A stretch of 64,000 bases of DNA from NCBI GenBank assembly GCA_943369665.1, contig CALRNX020000008.1, positions 122,254 through 186,253 of the forward strand. Direction: 5' to 3'. The position numbers and the translations under genes are program-made. The stretch is from UKL13-3 sp943369665 (lineage in GTDB: Bacteria > Bacteroidota > Bacteroidia > UKL13-3). The notes under the pieces were generated by a model. The model was given only the letters and a program-made list of their open reading frames with translations. It ran no database searches and was not told the DNA's origin. Below are positions 52,595-61,397 of this stretch, one piece after another. Numbering within the stretch: the first letter of the stretch is position 1; every line of letters begins with the position of its first letter.

Positions 52595-52628
52595 GTACAA
52601 ATATATGTATATACATTAGTTGTACAAA
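52595..52628 (-). promoter_or_regulatory. marR promoter with nested palindromic operator
   Basis: On the minus strand: TTTG (52625-52628), an exact 19-bp spacer and TATATTTG (52598-52605), a full consensus match. The spacer holds the palindrome ATGTATATACAT (52605-52616), enclosed by an outer inverted repeat GTACAA/TTGTAC (52595-52600 with 52620-52625) with almost the same centre. The leader to ATG 52584 is only about 10 nt. Confidence 0.75.
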
Positions 52629-52689
52629 CATATTTAATCACGTAACACACAAGTAACTATATATCAGTGTATTATTTTTTTACTTAAGA

Positions 52690-53562
52690 TCAATCTTGAC
52701 GTTTATGTTTCCAACGTCTGTGACTCCAGAGCCATAACTCGGGCTTGGATAGAATATCCTTTTCCAACAATTCTGTATGTTGTTTGGTAATCCAATTATC
52801 TGGCGTATCCTTAGGATTTTCGGTTATAATGGTAAAACTTGCCTCGTAATATCCTCGCTTTATTTGGTTCAAATGTACATACACAACCGGGCGGTTCATC
52901 TTTTTGGCGATCTTTTCTGTTCCCAAAAACACGGGCGTATCCTGGTTAAGAAACGGCATCCAATAACAACTTTCCACATTACTAGGTGTTTGATCGGCAA
53001 TAAATGCAGTAGCTGTTAATAAGGCATTCCTTTTAAGCATTTCTTTGATGGATACCTGCATTGGAATAAGCCCCACACCAAAACGTGAACGCAACTTAAA
53101 CATGAGCCAGTCGAAAAAAGGACTACTTAGAGGATGGTACAATACATCTTGTTGAAAGCGGTGTTTAAGATGAAAGCTCTGCCCACACCACTCCCAGTTC
53201 CCATAATGCCCAAGTACAAATATTATGGGTCTCTTTTGTGCAACAAAAGGCTCCAAAACATGTGCGTTCTTAAATACAAACCTCCGCTCTATGTCCTCTG
53301 GTGACATCACCAACAGTTTGAACATTTCCAGAAAAAGATCTATCATAAACTGGTAATACCGTCTCCCGATCGCCAGAAGTTCAGTCTCCGTTTTTTCAGG
53401 AAATGAATTGCGTAAATTTTGGTGAATCACCTTTTTACGATAGCCCAATACATGATAACCCAAAAGGCAGATACCATCTGAGAACCTATAAAACAATGGA
53501 AAAGGAAGCAATACCAATGCATATATAGGCAATGCAAGAATTGAGTAGCTGAATTTTTTCAT
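52690..53562 (-). CDS. LpxL/HtrB-like lipid A acyltransferase
   Basis: 290 aa from ATG 53562, with an N-terminal membrane anchor (YSILALPIYALVLLPFPLFY). The acyltransferase motif HX4E is seen in VLGHYGNWEWCG; IADQTPSNVESCYWMPFLNQ (in part) and FLGTEKIAKKMNRPVVYVHL are the following family blocks. It adds a secondary acyl chain to lipid A (or a related lipid), at the inner membrane, from acyl-ACP. The desaturase and other lipid genes nearby are on the other strand. Confidence 0.92.
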   Translation of the reverse strand: MKKFSYSILALPIYALVLLPFPLFYRFSDGICLLGYHVLGYRKKVIHQNLRNSFPEKTETELLAIGRRYYQFMIDLFLEMFKLLVMSPEDIERRFVFKNAHVLEPFVAQKRPIIFVLGHYGNWEWCGQSFHLKHRFQQDVLYHPLSSPFFDWLMFKLRSRFGVGLIPMQVSIKEMLKRNALLTATAFIADQTPSNVESCYWMPFLNQDTPVFLGTEKIAKKMNRPVVYVHLNQIKRGYYEASFTIITENPKDTPDNWITKQHTELLEKDILSKPELWLWSHRRWKHKRQD

Positions 53563-53661
53563 GATGTAAACAAATATAGGAGAGTTCGCAGATAATGGAT
53601 CATTGCTAGTATGATCGTCAATGACAGATGTGCTCATTACACAAAACACCTTGTAATCTTC

Positions 53662-53669
53662 TACCTTTG
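53662..53669 (+). promoter_or_regulatory. Candidate -7 element of the GreA-like gene
   Basis: TACCTTTG fits TAnnTTTG and ends 9 bp before the start codon at 53678, so a transcript from it would have a leader of only a few nucleotides. The -33 is not clear. Confidence 0.4.
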
Positions 53670-53677
53670 CGCATCAC

Positions 53678-54124
53678 ATGATAACGAAACAACTTATTCT
53701 CGAAACCTGCAAAGAACTTATTCTGAAACGCATTAGCACTGCCGAGTATGCAATGAAAGCTGCACAAGAAAGCTCTAACAGTGAAGACAAAAGCAGTGCT
53801 GGCGACAAGTACGAAACCGCAAGGGCAATGGGACAATTGGATCGTGATATGAATGCAAAACAATTGGTTCAGGCCAAACAAGAACTGATTGAACTAAACA
53901 AAATAGATCTCCAACCCAGTAACAAGGTGAAAATTGGCTCATTGGTTCAAACTTCGCAATCACTGTATTTTATAGCGGTTGGGCTGGGCAATGTGCAAAT
54001 TAAAAATGAAATGATTGTGATCATCTCCCCAAGATCACCACTTGCAATGGCAATGATGGGGTGTGGCGAACATGACACATTCATGTTTAATCAAAAACAA
54101 TTTATCATTACCAAGCTAAGTTAA
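53678..54124 (+). CDS. GreA/GreB-like transcription factor
   Basis: 148 aa. The N-terminal half is a helical hairpin (LETCKELILKRISTAEYAM, SSAGDKYETARAMGQLDRDM) with acidic residues at the turn, as in GreA; the C-terminal half is an FKBP-like domain (KVKIGSLVQTSQSLYF, ISPRSPLAMAMMGCGEHDTF). Gre factors bind the RNA polymerase secondary channel and rescue stalled complexes. The coiled coil is shorter than in true GreA, so it may be a Gre-related modulator. Such proteins are often mislabelled 3-oxoacyl-ACP synthase in this phylum. Confidence 0.8.
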   Translation: MITKQLILETCKELILKRISTAEYAMKAAQESSNSEDKSSAGDKYETARAMGQLDRDMNAKQLVQAKQELIELNKIDLQPSNKVKIGSLVQTSQSLYFIAVGLGNVQIKNEMIVIISPRSPLAMAMMGCGEHDTFMFNQKQFIITKLS

Positions 54125-54201
54125 ATGACCGATACCAAGCTTTGTTTTGGTAATATCCCCTTCAACAAGTATTTTTGACCGAATACGAAACTGGACACAA
54201 C

Positions 54202-55185
54202 ATGAACAATTCAAAAGCTGCAATCACAAGAAGTGAGGTTATGTTGCACTTGGGTGAATCGGTAAACGAGTACACCACAGAGTTTTTAAAGCCAATTGAT
54301 ACCAACTGGCAAGCATCCGAATTATTGCCCCTTACTTCTGATACAAGCTTTATTTCAGACTTGAAAATTATCCAAGAACAAGCTGAGGTTTTGTCATACG
54401 ACTTGCTTGCGGTATTGGTAGCCGACACCATTACCGAAGAAGCATTACCAACATACGAAACATGGCTTGCCGGAGTACAAGGAATTGACCAATATAGCAA
54501 TAATGGCTGGATGCGCTGGTTGCGCGGATGGACTGCTGAAGAAAACCGTCACGGTGATATATTGAATCGTTACCTATATTTATGTGGTCGTATTAACATG
54601 AAAGAATTTGAAGCCTCAACCCAGTTTCTGATTGCTGATGGTTTTAATAATGGTGCCGGCAGTGATCCTTACAGAAACTTTGTATACACCAGCTTCCAGG
54701 AACTTGCCACCAACATTTCACACCGCAGGGTTGCCAGTTTGGCAAAAAAAGAAGGTAGCACGATCTTGTCAAAATTATGCGGATTGGTAGCAGCCGATGA
54801 AGCCCGTCATGCAAAGGCTTATAAAACATTTGTGAAACGTATTCTGGAATTAGATCCAAACGAAATGATGCTTGCATTTGAAGACATGATGCGTCAAAAA
54901 ATTGCCATGCCTTCACAGTTTTTAAGACAACTTGGGGAAAAAACCGGCATCTATTCGAATTTTAGCGATGCGGCTCAACGCATTGGTGTTTATACTTCAT
55001 ACGATTATACCGATATCTTAAAATCACTTATTGAAGAGTGGGAAATTGATGCGGTACGTGGCTTACAAGAAAACGGGGAAAAGGCGCGCGATTATATCAT
55101 GGCATTACCTGATAGATTGAACCGTGTAGCTGAAAGGATGAAAATACCGGACACACACTACAAATTTAACTGGATATTAGCTTAA
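54202..55185 (+). CDS. Acyl-ACP desaturase (FA_desaturase_2)
   Basis: 327 aa from ATG 54202; the TTG at 54175 is not needed. A soluble di-iron ferritin-like enzyme that inserts a double bond in acyl-ACP. The iron ligands are in two ExxH motifs, EENRHGD and DEARHAK, with further Glu in ADTITEEALPTYE and SFQELATNISHRR. The length matches plant-type and mycobacterial stearoyl-ACP desaturases. It implies unsaturated fatty acids made by an oxygen-dependent route, so an aerobic lifestyle. Confidence 0.94.
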   Translation: MNNSKAAITRSEVMLHLGESVNEYTTEFLKPIDTNWQASELLPLTSDTSFISDLKIIQEQAEVLSYDLLAVLVADTITEEALPTYETWLAGVQGIDQYSNNGWMRWLRGWTAEENRHGDILNRYLYLCGRINMKEFEASTQFLIADGFNNGAGSDPYRNFVYTSFQELATNISHRRVASLAKKEGSTILSKLCGLVAADEARHAKAYKTFVKRILELDPNEMMLAFEDMMRQKIAMPSQFLRQLGEKTGIYSNFSDAAQRIGVYTSYDYTDILKSLIEEWEIDAVRGLQENGEKARDYIMALPDRLNRVAERMKIPDTHYKFNWILA

Positions 55186-55235
55186 GCAAAGCATACCAAC
55201 TTCCTCTGATTGATTCACTCCTTTATCTTACCATT

Positions 55236-55577
55236 ATGATTATTTACGGAATTAAAAATTGCGATACCATGAAAAAAGCATTTACATGGTTGGAAGAAAA
55301 CGGTGTGGCGTATTCCTTTCATGATTACAAAGTAAAAGGGATTACGAAAGAGAAAATAAACCAGTGGTTGAAACACAAACCACTTAGTGAACTTATTAAT
55401 AAAAAAGGAACCACCTACAGGCAACTGACTGATGCTGAAAAGGAATCAACAAACAATACCAATAAAGCCATCAGCCTGATGATCGCCAATCCTTCGATGA
55501 TTAAACGGCCGCTTGTCGAAACGGGACACGATATTTTAATAGGTTTTGACCCAACCGTTTGGGACGATAATGTCTAA
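55236..55577 (+). CDS. ArsC/Spx-family reductase (YffB-like)
   Basis: 113 aa, thioredoxin-like. MIIYGIKNCDTMKKAFTWLE is the YffB start with the single active-site Cys9; HDYKVKGITKEKINQWL, LINKKGTTYRQL and MIANPSMIKRPLVE are the ArsC-fold blocks, and GFDPTVWDDNV closes the fold. YffB-type proteins are probably glutathione- or thiol-dependent reductases and lack the three cysteines of true arsenate reductase, so arsenic resistance should not be assumed. Confidence 0.92.
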   Translation: MIIYGIKNCDTMKKAFTWLEENGVAYSFHDYKVKGITKEKINQWLKHKPLSELINKKGTTYRQLTDAEKESTNNTNKAISLMIANPSMIKRPLVETGHDILIGFDPTVWDDNV

Positions 55578-55773
55578 TAAAATTTGGCCAAACGGTTGTT
55601 TATTCGCAACGAACAAACACAAAAAGGTATAAATAATTTTTATGTCAATTATTTAACATTCTGTTTTTCAGCCAATTATAGCCAAAAGCTATTATTACCC
55701 CTCTTTTTTACACGATATCCATTGCAAAAGTAGCCAGTAAACATATATTTGTTTTACAAAAAAGCTACCCATC

Positions 55774-56400
55774 ATGATTTTTACCCCACTAAAGTATTTA
55801 TCGTTTAAGCTTCTCTCAAAGTTTCCCTTTACTGCGAAGCATCATTATCATATTAATTTACTGGCTCAGGAAACATTGGCTAATCTCAAAAAAAGGATAA
55901 CACATTCTTCGGCCATCGAAACAAAAGTGAAAGTTGATTTATCAACTCCCCACCTAAAAAGCGGAAACTCGTTGAATGATGTATTGACCAAGTACGGCCG
56001 TCCGGCATTTTTAAAATCACATAAATCTTCAGGAGTTGTTCATGATGTAATACTGTACAAACGAATGATCTATGGCCAAAAATCCAAAATCGTCTATAAC
56101 TTTATCAACGAAGAGGTTGCTTCAATAGAATTTCATATAAAGATTGAATCTTCTCAACAATACCAAAAGGTATCCAATTTTGTAAAAACCAACTATCTTG
56201 ACAACGGCACATTGCATAATATGCAATGCCTCATTGATCCTCAGGGAAACAAACTATACTTTGAAAACACTTTTGATATTTCGTTGACCTTTGTCAACAA
56301 TAACCCTGAGATCATACAAAACATCAATGCAGCCCTTTTCCAGGAAAAATATACTTACAACCGCTACATTGAACGTTCGGATTTCCAACTCCAGATGTAA
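55774..56400 (+). CDS. Unrecognised 208-aa protein
   Basis: I do not recognise the family. There is no convincing signal peptide; the N terminus (FKLLSKFPFTAKHHYH) is basic and weakly hydrophobic. The centre has SGNSLNDVLTKYGRPAFLKS, resembling the short motif seen in SmpA/OmlA-like small domains, then mixed strands (YNFINEEVASIEFHIKIES). Host of an alpha/beta fold of unknown role. It stands alone between the ArsC-like gene (197 bp) and the converging ompA gene. Confidence 0.75.
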   Translation: MIFTPLKYLSFKLLSKFPFTAKHHYHINLLAQETLANLKKRITHSSAIETKVKVDLSTPHLKSGNSLNDVLTKYGRPAFLKSHKSSGVVHDVILYKRMIYGQKSKIVYNFINEEVASIEFHIKIESSQQYQKVSNFVKTNYLDNGTLHNMQCLIDPQGNKLYFENTFDISLTFVNNNPEIIQNINAALFQEKYTYNRYIERSDFQLQM

Positions 56401-56405
56401 ACTTC

Positions 56406-57356
56406 TTATCTTCTGTTTTTCTCAATAAGCTTGTACAATTCATCCAATTTTGGTGAGAGGATGATCTCAGTTCTCCTGTTTTTAGCTCGTCCTTCGACTG
56501 TATCGTTAGAACCCTTTGGATAAAACTCAGCCCTGCCTGCAGCTTCCAAACGTTTTGGATTTACACCATGTTCGTTAGCCAATAGGCGAACGATACTTAA
56601 CGCCCTGTCGGCACTTAAAGCCCAGTTGTCTTCGTATTTAGCTGTTTTAATTGGAATATTGTCGGTATGTCCTTCTATCAACACATCAATATCCGGATTT
56701 TTATTTAGAATATCTCCTAATGTTCGAATAGCCTCAAGTCCTTTTTCTTCTACTGCTGCGCTTCCTGATTTAAACAATAACTTGTCGCTCATGGATACAT
56801 ATACTTTTCCATTTTTCATCTCCACACTTATTTCATCCGATTTAAATGCAAGCAGTGCTTTCTTCACAGCATTGTTTAAGGCATTAAGCAACGAGTCCTG
56901 ACTATTGATTATCCCTTGCAATTCCGCTAGTCTTTTCTCCCTTGCTTCGAGTTCTTCTGCCTTAATTTTAAGCGCTGCATTCATGCGTTCGGCATCACTC
57001 AAACTACGTTTCATCAACTCATTATACTTTGCATTCATCTCGGCATGTTGCGCTTTGAGCGCGTTGTTTTTTTCGGTGCAATCATCATACATAGCCGTTA
57101 ATGCGCGGTACAATGAATCCAGGTAACGATACTCTTTGCCACGCAAGGTTGTATCTTTATTAAATGCCACAACCAGGTCATACAATGAATCACGCTGATG
57201 TATGGCACTCTTTAACCTCTTTGAAAGGAAAAAATTATATGATTTATCGTTAAAGGATTTTGGTTCTTTTACTGGTGATTTTGGATCAAACTGCGCATAT
57301 GCAGAATTCGCAAATAGCATTACGAATACGATATAAATCAAATGTTGCTTTCTCAT
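56406..57356 (-). CDS. OmpA-family peptidoglycan-binding protein
   Basis: 316 aa with a signal peptide (HLIYIVFVMLFANSAYAQ). Residues of about 40-170 form a long coiled coil (LKAQHAEMNAKYNELMKRSL, ALKIKAEELEAREKRLAELQ), and 185-300 an OmpA C-terminal domain with LLFKSGSAAVEEKGLEAI, DVLIEGHTDNIPI, NWALSADRALSIVRLL and GSNDTVEGRAKNRRTEIIL, including the Asp and Arg that hold diaminopimelate. It has no barrel, so it is probably a periplasmic envelope spacer, as in MotB-like or Pal-like proteins. Confidence 0.93.
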   Translation of the reverse strand: MRKQHLIYIVFVMLFANSAYAQFDPKSPVKEPKSFNDKSYNFFLSKRLKSAIHQRDSLYDLVVAFNKDTTLRGKEYRYLDSLYRALTAMYDDCTEKNNALKAQHAEMNAKYNELMKRSLSDAERMNAALKIKAEELEAREKRLAELQGIINSQDSLLNALNNAVKKALLAFKSDEISVEMKNGKVYVSMSDKLLFKSGSAAVEEKGLEAIRTLGDILNKNPDIDVLIEGHTDNIPIKTAKYEDNWALSADRALSIVRLLANEHGVNPKRLEAAGRAEFYPKGSNDTVEGRAKNRRTEIILSPKLDELYKLIEKNRR

Positions 57357-57612
57357 ACTTTTGGGATTAAGTTATCTGTTCACAAAAGTGTTACAATAAA
57401 AAAAAGTAATGAAGCAAAAAGAAGAGTAGTTATTCAGAGTGTTGTAAACAATGAACAAAAGTGAACAATGAGGCGGACAAAATTAGGAGGAAGAAGACGT
57501 GGTGACAACAGCCGTAAGTAGTAGGCTTTGAATCTAACAGCTATACATGACAACTCTACTCAACGTAGACAAATACAATCGTGAGTGGTAAGCTCGATAC
57601 CCCTACTCTACA

Positions 57613-58218
57613 CTAAAAGATTTTAAACCCAATGGATAATTGCCACATGCTTGGTCTTGTTGAATAATCATATGTTTGGCCTGCAATATTTACTTGTTTG
57701 CCAATACTTCCAAAATTACCATCATATCTCAAGTCCAAAGATAATTTCATTAGATCAACACCAACACCTGCCTGGAAACCAATGCTTGATTGCTCAAAAT
57801 TATCTTTCGAAAAATGAGGATCTTTTGCTGCGCTGCTCGCTTCTTGCTTGGCGCTCATTAAAAACTGAAAATTGGGGCCAAAGTTTACCCGAGCAAACAA
57901 TAATTTATATCCAACCAAAACGGGAACATCAATATACGATAGCGTATTAATTACGGCAGAACCATCAGCCTTACTGGTAAATGCCCCCTTTCGTTGCGAA
58001 TACACAACCTCAGGTTGGGCGAAGAAACCCAAAATACCAACTCTTCCATATGCACCACCTAAAAAGCCCGTGGCACTTGCTGTTCCTGAATATAAATCGG
58101 GACGGGTATTCGTGAACTCACTAAAATTAAGTCCAGCCTTTAAACCAAAGTCAAGCATTTGAGCTTGTGCAGCTAAACCTGCTGCTACTATTATCATTGC
58201 TAAGAATATTTTTTTCAT
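57613..58218 (-). CDS. Outer-membrane beta-barrel (PorT-like) protein, 201 aa
   Basis: Signal peptide KKIFLAMIIVAAGLAAQAQ, then MLDFGLKAGLNFSEFTN, the common opening of the OMP_b-brl_2 family. Further strands: GILGFFAQPEVVYSQRKGAF, YIDVPVLVGYKLLFARVNFG and GFQAGVGVDLMKLSLDLRYD (in part), ending SMWQLSIGFKIF with a terminal Phe. It is a small outer-membrane barrel of unknown ligand. A separate promoter candidate lies in the gap behind the M49 gene. Confidence 0.88.
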   Translation of the reverse strand: MKKIFLAMIIVAAGLAAQAQMLDFGLKAGLNFSEFTNTRPDLYSGTASATGFLGGAYGRVGILGFFAQPEVVYSQRKGAFTSKADGSAVINTLSYIDVPVLVGYKLLFARVNFGPNFQFLMSAKQEASSAAKDPHFSKDNFEQSSIGFQAGVGVDLMKLSLDLRYDGNFGSIGKQVNIAGQTYDYSTRPSMWQLSIGFKIF

Positions 58219-58240
58219 ATCTGGGTTTTCTAATTGTAAA

Positions 58241-58248
58241 CAAATATA
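58241..58248 (-). promoter_or_regulatory. Candidate -7 element of the PorT-like gene
   Basis: On the minus strand this reads TATATTTG, an exact TAnnTTTG match, 23 bp before the start. The -33 position would fall inside the M49 terminator hairpin and reads TTCG, so it is imperfect. Confidence 0.4.
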
Positions 58249-58253
58249 AAAAA

Positions 58254-58283
58254 AATAGGCTCTCTGCGAACAGAAAGCCTATT
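58254..58283 (-). terminator. Terminator of the M49 peptidase gene
   Basis: A 13-bp stem with one mismatch (58254-58266 with 58271-58283) and a CGAA loop. The A-rich run at 58247-58255 gives the T-run on the minus strand. Confidence 0.75.
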
Positions 58284-58307
58284 AATAAGGTTAAATAATT
58301 CTTATAT

Positions 58308-60362
58308 CTAGTTCTGTGTAGGAAGGAATCCATATTTTTTACCCAACTCCAATTGTGTTTCGGCAAAATTCTTTGGATACTCTACTTTTACATCAACCAT
58401 TTTGTCACCCTCCATAACCGGAGTTAGTTTTGGCTGGATAAATCCTTTATAAGGAGCAACATTTAATTTGATAAAACGTTCCTTTACCTCTTTCAGTAAT
58501 TCCTGGTCAACTTTCACACCATAACCTTCAACCAATGCAGTTGCGGCTTTATAGTCGCCTTCAGATTTAATGCGCTGAATTTCTTTTAACAACTCACCAA
58601 ACAATACACGAAGTTTTTCGTAATCATTCACTTTTACATATGTTTTCCCATCACGTTTCAAGAATTCAATTACATTATCTTTTTTACCCATTTCGTATGC
58701 CCATTTAGCATTCAACTGGCGATTACGCATATGAGCTTCTTCCAGGTTTTCACCAATATTTAAACGTGTTAATTGCGTGATCAATCCTCCTAAAATATAA
58801 CTGTCGTATTCGGCTTTACCACAATCCAAAGATGGCATTACACCCATTTCAACCAATTTAGGATCCATGATATAATATAAAGCAACCAAATCAGCTCTTG
58901 CTTCTTCTAATGTGCTTGCATAGTTTTTAAGCGTTTGATCCGGGTCTCCAACGCCTTTGTTTATTTGGCCCGAAGCGTGTCCGATTACTTCATGCATATC
59001 CGTATGTAAATCACCGGCAAGTGCCCCGTATTTTTTTGCTCTTTCAATTTGTGCTTCGTTCTCTGCAAATTCTTTTAACAAAGGACTTTTGGCAGCCACT
59101 GTATTATACGAGTGAACAATGTTTCCCAATGATACAGATTTGCTTCCATGTTGCTGGCGAATCCAGTTTGCATTTGGAAGGTTAATTCCGATTGGCGTTG
59201 ATGGCGCAGCATCACCCGACTCTTGGATTACTGTGATCACTTTTGCGGTAATTCCTTTCACTTCTTTCTTTTTGTGCTCAGGCATAATCGGTGAATGGTC
59301 CTCAAACCATTGTGCTTCTTTTGCTATTTTGGCAATCATTTTGGTTGCTTCCATATCTTTCATCGAAACTACCGATTCGAAACTTGCTCTTTTTCCAATA
59401 GCATCACCGTACACCTCAATAAAACCATTCACTACATCCAAACGCGAATCAACATCAGCTACCCATGCAATATTGTATTCGTCCCAGGTTTTTAAGTCAC
59501 CGGTCTTGTAATATTTAATCAATAACTCAAGTGCTAACTTTTGTTTATCGTTTTCAGCAACTGTTACTGCTTTTTCCAACCAACCTACAATTTTTTCAAT
59601 CGCAGGAGAATACATACCTCCCACTTTCCATACTTTCTCTGCTACAACTCCGTTTTCCTTTAGCATCTTAGAATTTAAGCCCCAAGAGATTGGCTGAACA
59701 TCATTTCCATTGATACGAGTTGCATAATATGCCTCCACCTCAGCTTGTGTAACACCTTCATAAAAATTATTTGCTGAAGCTTTTACATTATCAATATTTG
59801 GAGCCAGGTCAACACTTTTCGCATCCACACTCGGGTCGAAGATGATCGGTTTCATTTCGGCTAAAAACGCGTCAACCGTTTTTCCATTCAACGGCAATTG
59901 GGCTGCATCCGAGGCTTTTACCAAACCTTCAAAATACTCGTAACTGCAATCGGGCACAAATTTCAAATTGCTGTAGTGATGGTGAATACCATTGCTGAAC
60001 CAAACGCGTTTTGCATATGTTTCAAAGTTTTTCCAATCGGCACTGTTCTTATCTCCTGTATACGAATTGTAAACAGCCTCAATCGTTTTACGAATGGTTA
60101 AGTTGTGTTTATACTTTTGATCATAGATGATATCACGTCCGCAATTTGCAGCTTCGTATAAATAATATGCCAACTCCTTTTGTTGAGCGGTGAGCTCTTC
60201 AAAACCAGGAATTTCATAACGCAACACTTCAAGGTCGGCAAAGCGATCACATTCTACATCAAATGAAGAAGAAGCTCCTCCTGTTTTGTTATCGCTTGTG
60301 CAACTGTACATCAAAGCAGATGCACTCACTGCTGAAATCATAAATATGTTTTTAATGTTCAT
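58308..60362 (-). CDS. M49-type dipeptidyl peptidase III, lipoprotein
   Basis: 684 aa. The N terminus is a lipoprotein signal (FMISAVSASALMYSCTS, lipobox Cys), so the enzyme is on an envelope membrane. The M49 zinc site is HEVIGH with His457, Glu458 and His462 (HExxxH in place of the usual HELLGH), followed by EEARAD with Glu487 as third ligand. Length and the following LVALYYIMDP block fit Bacteroidota DPP3, which removes dipeptides from peptide N termini. It is a lone gene with its own terminator. Confidence 0.92.
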   Translation of the reverse strand: MNIKNIFMISAVSASALMYSCTSDNKTGGASSSFDVECDRFADLEVLRYEIPGFEELTAQQKELAYYLYEAANCGRDIIYDQKYKHNLTIRKTIEAVYNSYTGDKNSADWKNFETYAKRVWFSNGIHHHYSNLKFVPDCSYEYFEGLVKASDAAQLPLNGKTVDAFLAEMKPIIFDPSVDAKSVDLAPNIDNVKASANNFYEGVTQAEVEAYYATRINGNDVQPISWGLNSKMLKENGVVAEKVWKVGGMYSPAIEKIVGWLEKAVTVAENDKQKLALELLIKYYKTGDLKTWDEYNIAWVADVDSRLDVVNGFIEVYGDAIGKRASFESVVSMKDMEATKMIAKIAKEAQWFEDHSPIMPEHKKKEVKGITAKVITVIQESGDAAPSTPIGINLPNANWIRQQHGSKSVSLGNIVHSYNTVAAKSPLLKEFAENEAQIERAKKYGALAGDLHTDMHEVIGHASGQINKGVGDPDQTLKNYASTLEEARADLVALYYIMDPKLVEMGVMPSLDCGKAEYDSYILGGLITQLTRLNIGENLEEAHMRNRQLNAKWAYEMGKKDNVIEFLKRDGKTYVKVNDYEKLRVLFGELLKEIQRIKSEGDYKAATALVEGYGVKVDQELLKEVKERFIKLNVAPYKGFIQPKLTPVMEGDKMVDVKVEYPKNFAETQLELGKKYGFLPTQN

Positions 60363-60589
60363 AATTTAAAAATTGAAAGGCAAATGAAACCTAAAACAAC
60401 TGAAAAAACAAAGCCTTTCCATAAACGGCAAATTACTTGACCTTCAGTTATTTTTCAGCTGCACATCACCGAAATTACCTTCATCGGGCATCAGTCTGAA
60501 TTTTAACAAGAACGCCTTAATCACGTTTGATAACGAGGCTTACTATTCACTTGTTTGCTAATAAATCTAATCCCTGCAATCTAAGGCTA

Positions 60590-60622
60590 TTGTTTTTCTT
60601 TTCGGATTTTACTTTACGTTTG
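60590..60622 (+). promoter_or_regulatory. Candidate promoter of the TIGR02757 gene
   Basis: TTG (60590-60592), a 22-bp spacer and TACGTTTG (60615-60622). The start codon at 60627 lies only 4 bp after the -7 element, so the transcript would be leaderless or nearly so. Confidence 0.5.
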
Positions 60623-60626
60623 CACC

Positions 60627-61394
60627 GTGATTGAATCCAAAAAGTTCTTAGATAAGATGGTGCAAACCTATAATGCACCTGACTTCATAAAAAACGATCC
60701 CATCTGCATTCCGCACCAATTCACACATTTACCTGATATTGAGATCATGGGATTTTTTGCAGCCATATTTGCATGGGGAAATCGAACAACCATTATCAAT
60801 AAATGCAATGAGCTGATCAGGCGAATGGATAAGGCGCCTCACGACTTTGTGCTCAACCATTCGTCTAAAGACTTAAAAAATCTGGTAGGCTTCAAACACC
60901 GCACGTTTAGTGATACGGATTTACTGTATTGCATTTCCTTTTTTAAAGAATGGTATTCTGCCAATAACTCTTTGCAACAAGCATTTAGCAATCATATTTC
61001 ACCCAAACACCCAACTATTGAAGAAGGTTTAAATGGTTTTCGAAGAACTTTTTTTTCACTAAAAGATGTTCCACAAAGAACACAAAAACATGTAGCTTCG
61101 CCTGCGCAAAATTCAGCTTGCAAACGTATCAATATGTATTTAAGGTGGATGGTCAGGCGAGACAATAAAGGTGTAGACTTTGGTTTATGGACAAACATAA
61201 AACCATCGCAACTTGTTTGTCCTTTAGATCTGCATGTGCAACGTGTAGCCATCAAACTAGGTCTTTTACAAAGAACACAAAGCGATTGGAAAGCTGCTAT
61301 CGAACTAACCGAAAATTTAAAACAACTGGACAAAATAGATCCTGTTAAATATGATTTCGCACTTTTTGGACTAGGCGTCAATCAAAAATTTTAA
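60627..61394 (+). CDS. TIGR02757 family protein
   Basis: 255 aa, starting at GTG 60627; later ATG codons would cut into the conserved N terminus (KKFLDKMVQTYNAPDFIKND, CIPHQFTHLPDIEIMGFFAA). Other blocks: KRINMYLRWMVRRD, GLWTNIKPSQLVCPLDLHVQ and DPVKYDFALFGLGVNQ, which together look like a helix-hairpin-helix DNA glycosylase-type fold. The family is widespread in Bacteroidota and some spirochaetes; its role is not known, though DNA repair is a reasonable guess. The M61 gene follows after 3 nt. Confidence 0.92.
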   Translation: MIESKKFLDKMVQTYNAPDFIKNDPICIPHQFTHLPDIEIMGFFAAIFAWGNRTTIINKCNELIRRMDKAPHDFVLNHSSKDLKNLVGFKHRTFSDTDLLYCISFFKEWYSANNSLQQAFSNHISPKHPTIEEGLNGFRRTFFSLKDVPQRTQKHVASPAQNSACKRINMYLRWMVRRDNKGVDFGLWTNIKPSQLVCPLDLHVQRVAIKLGLLQRTQSDWKAAIELTENLKQLDKIDPVKYDFALFGLGVNQKF

Positions 61395-61397
61395 ACC

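Noticed and set aside
55236..55577. Arsenate resistance gene
   Set aside because: ArsC fold of the YffB/Spx type with a single cysteine and no arsenic genes nearby.
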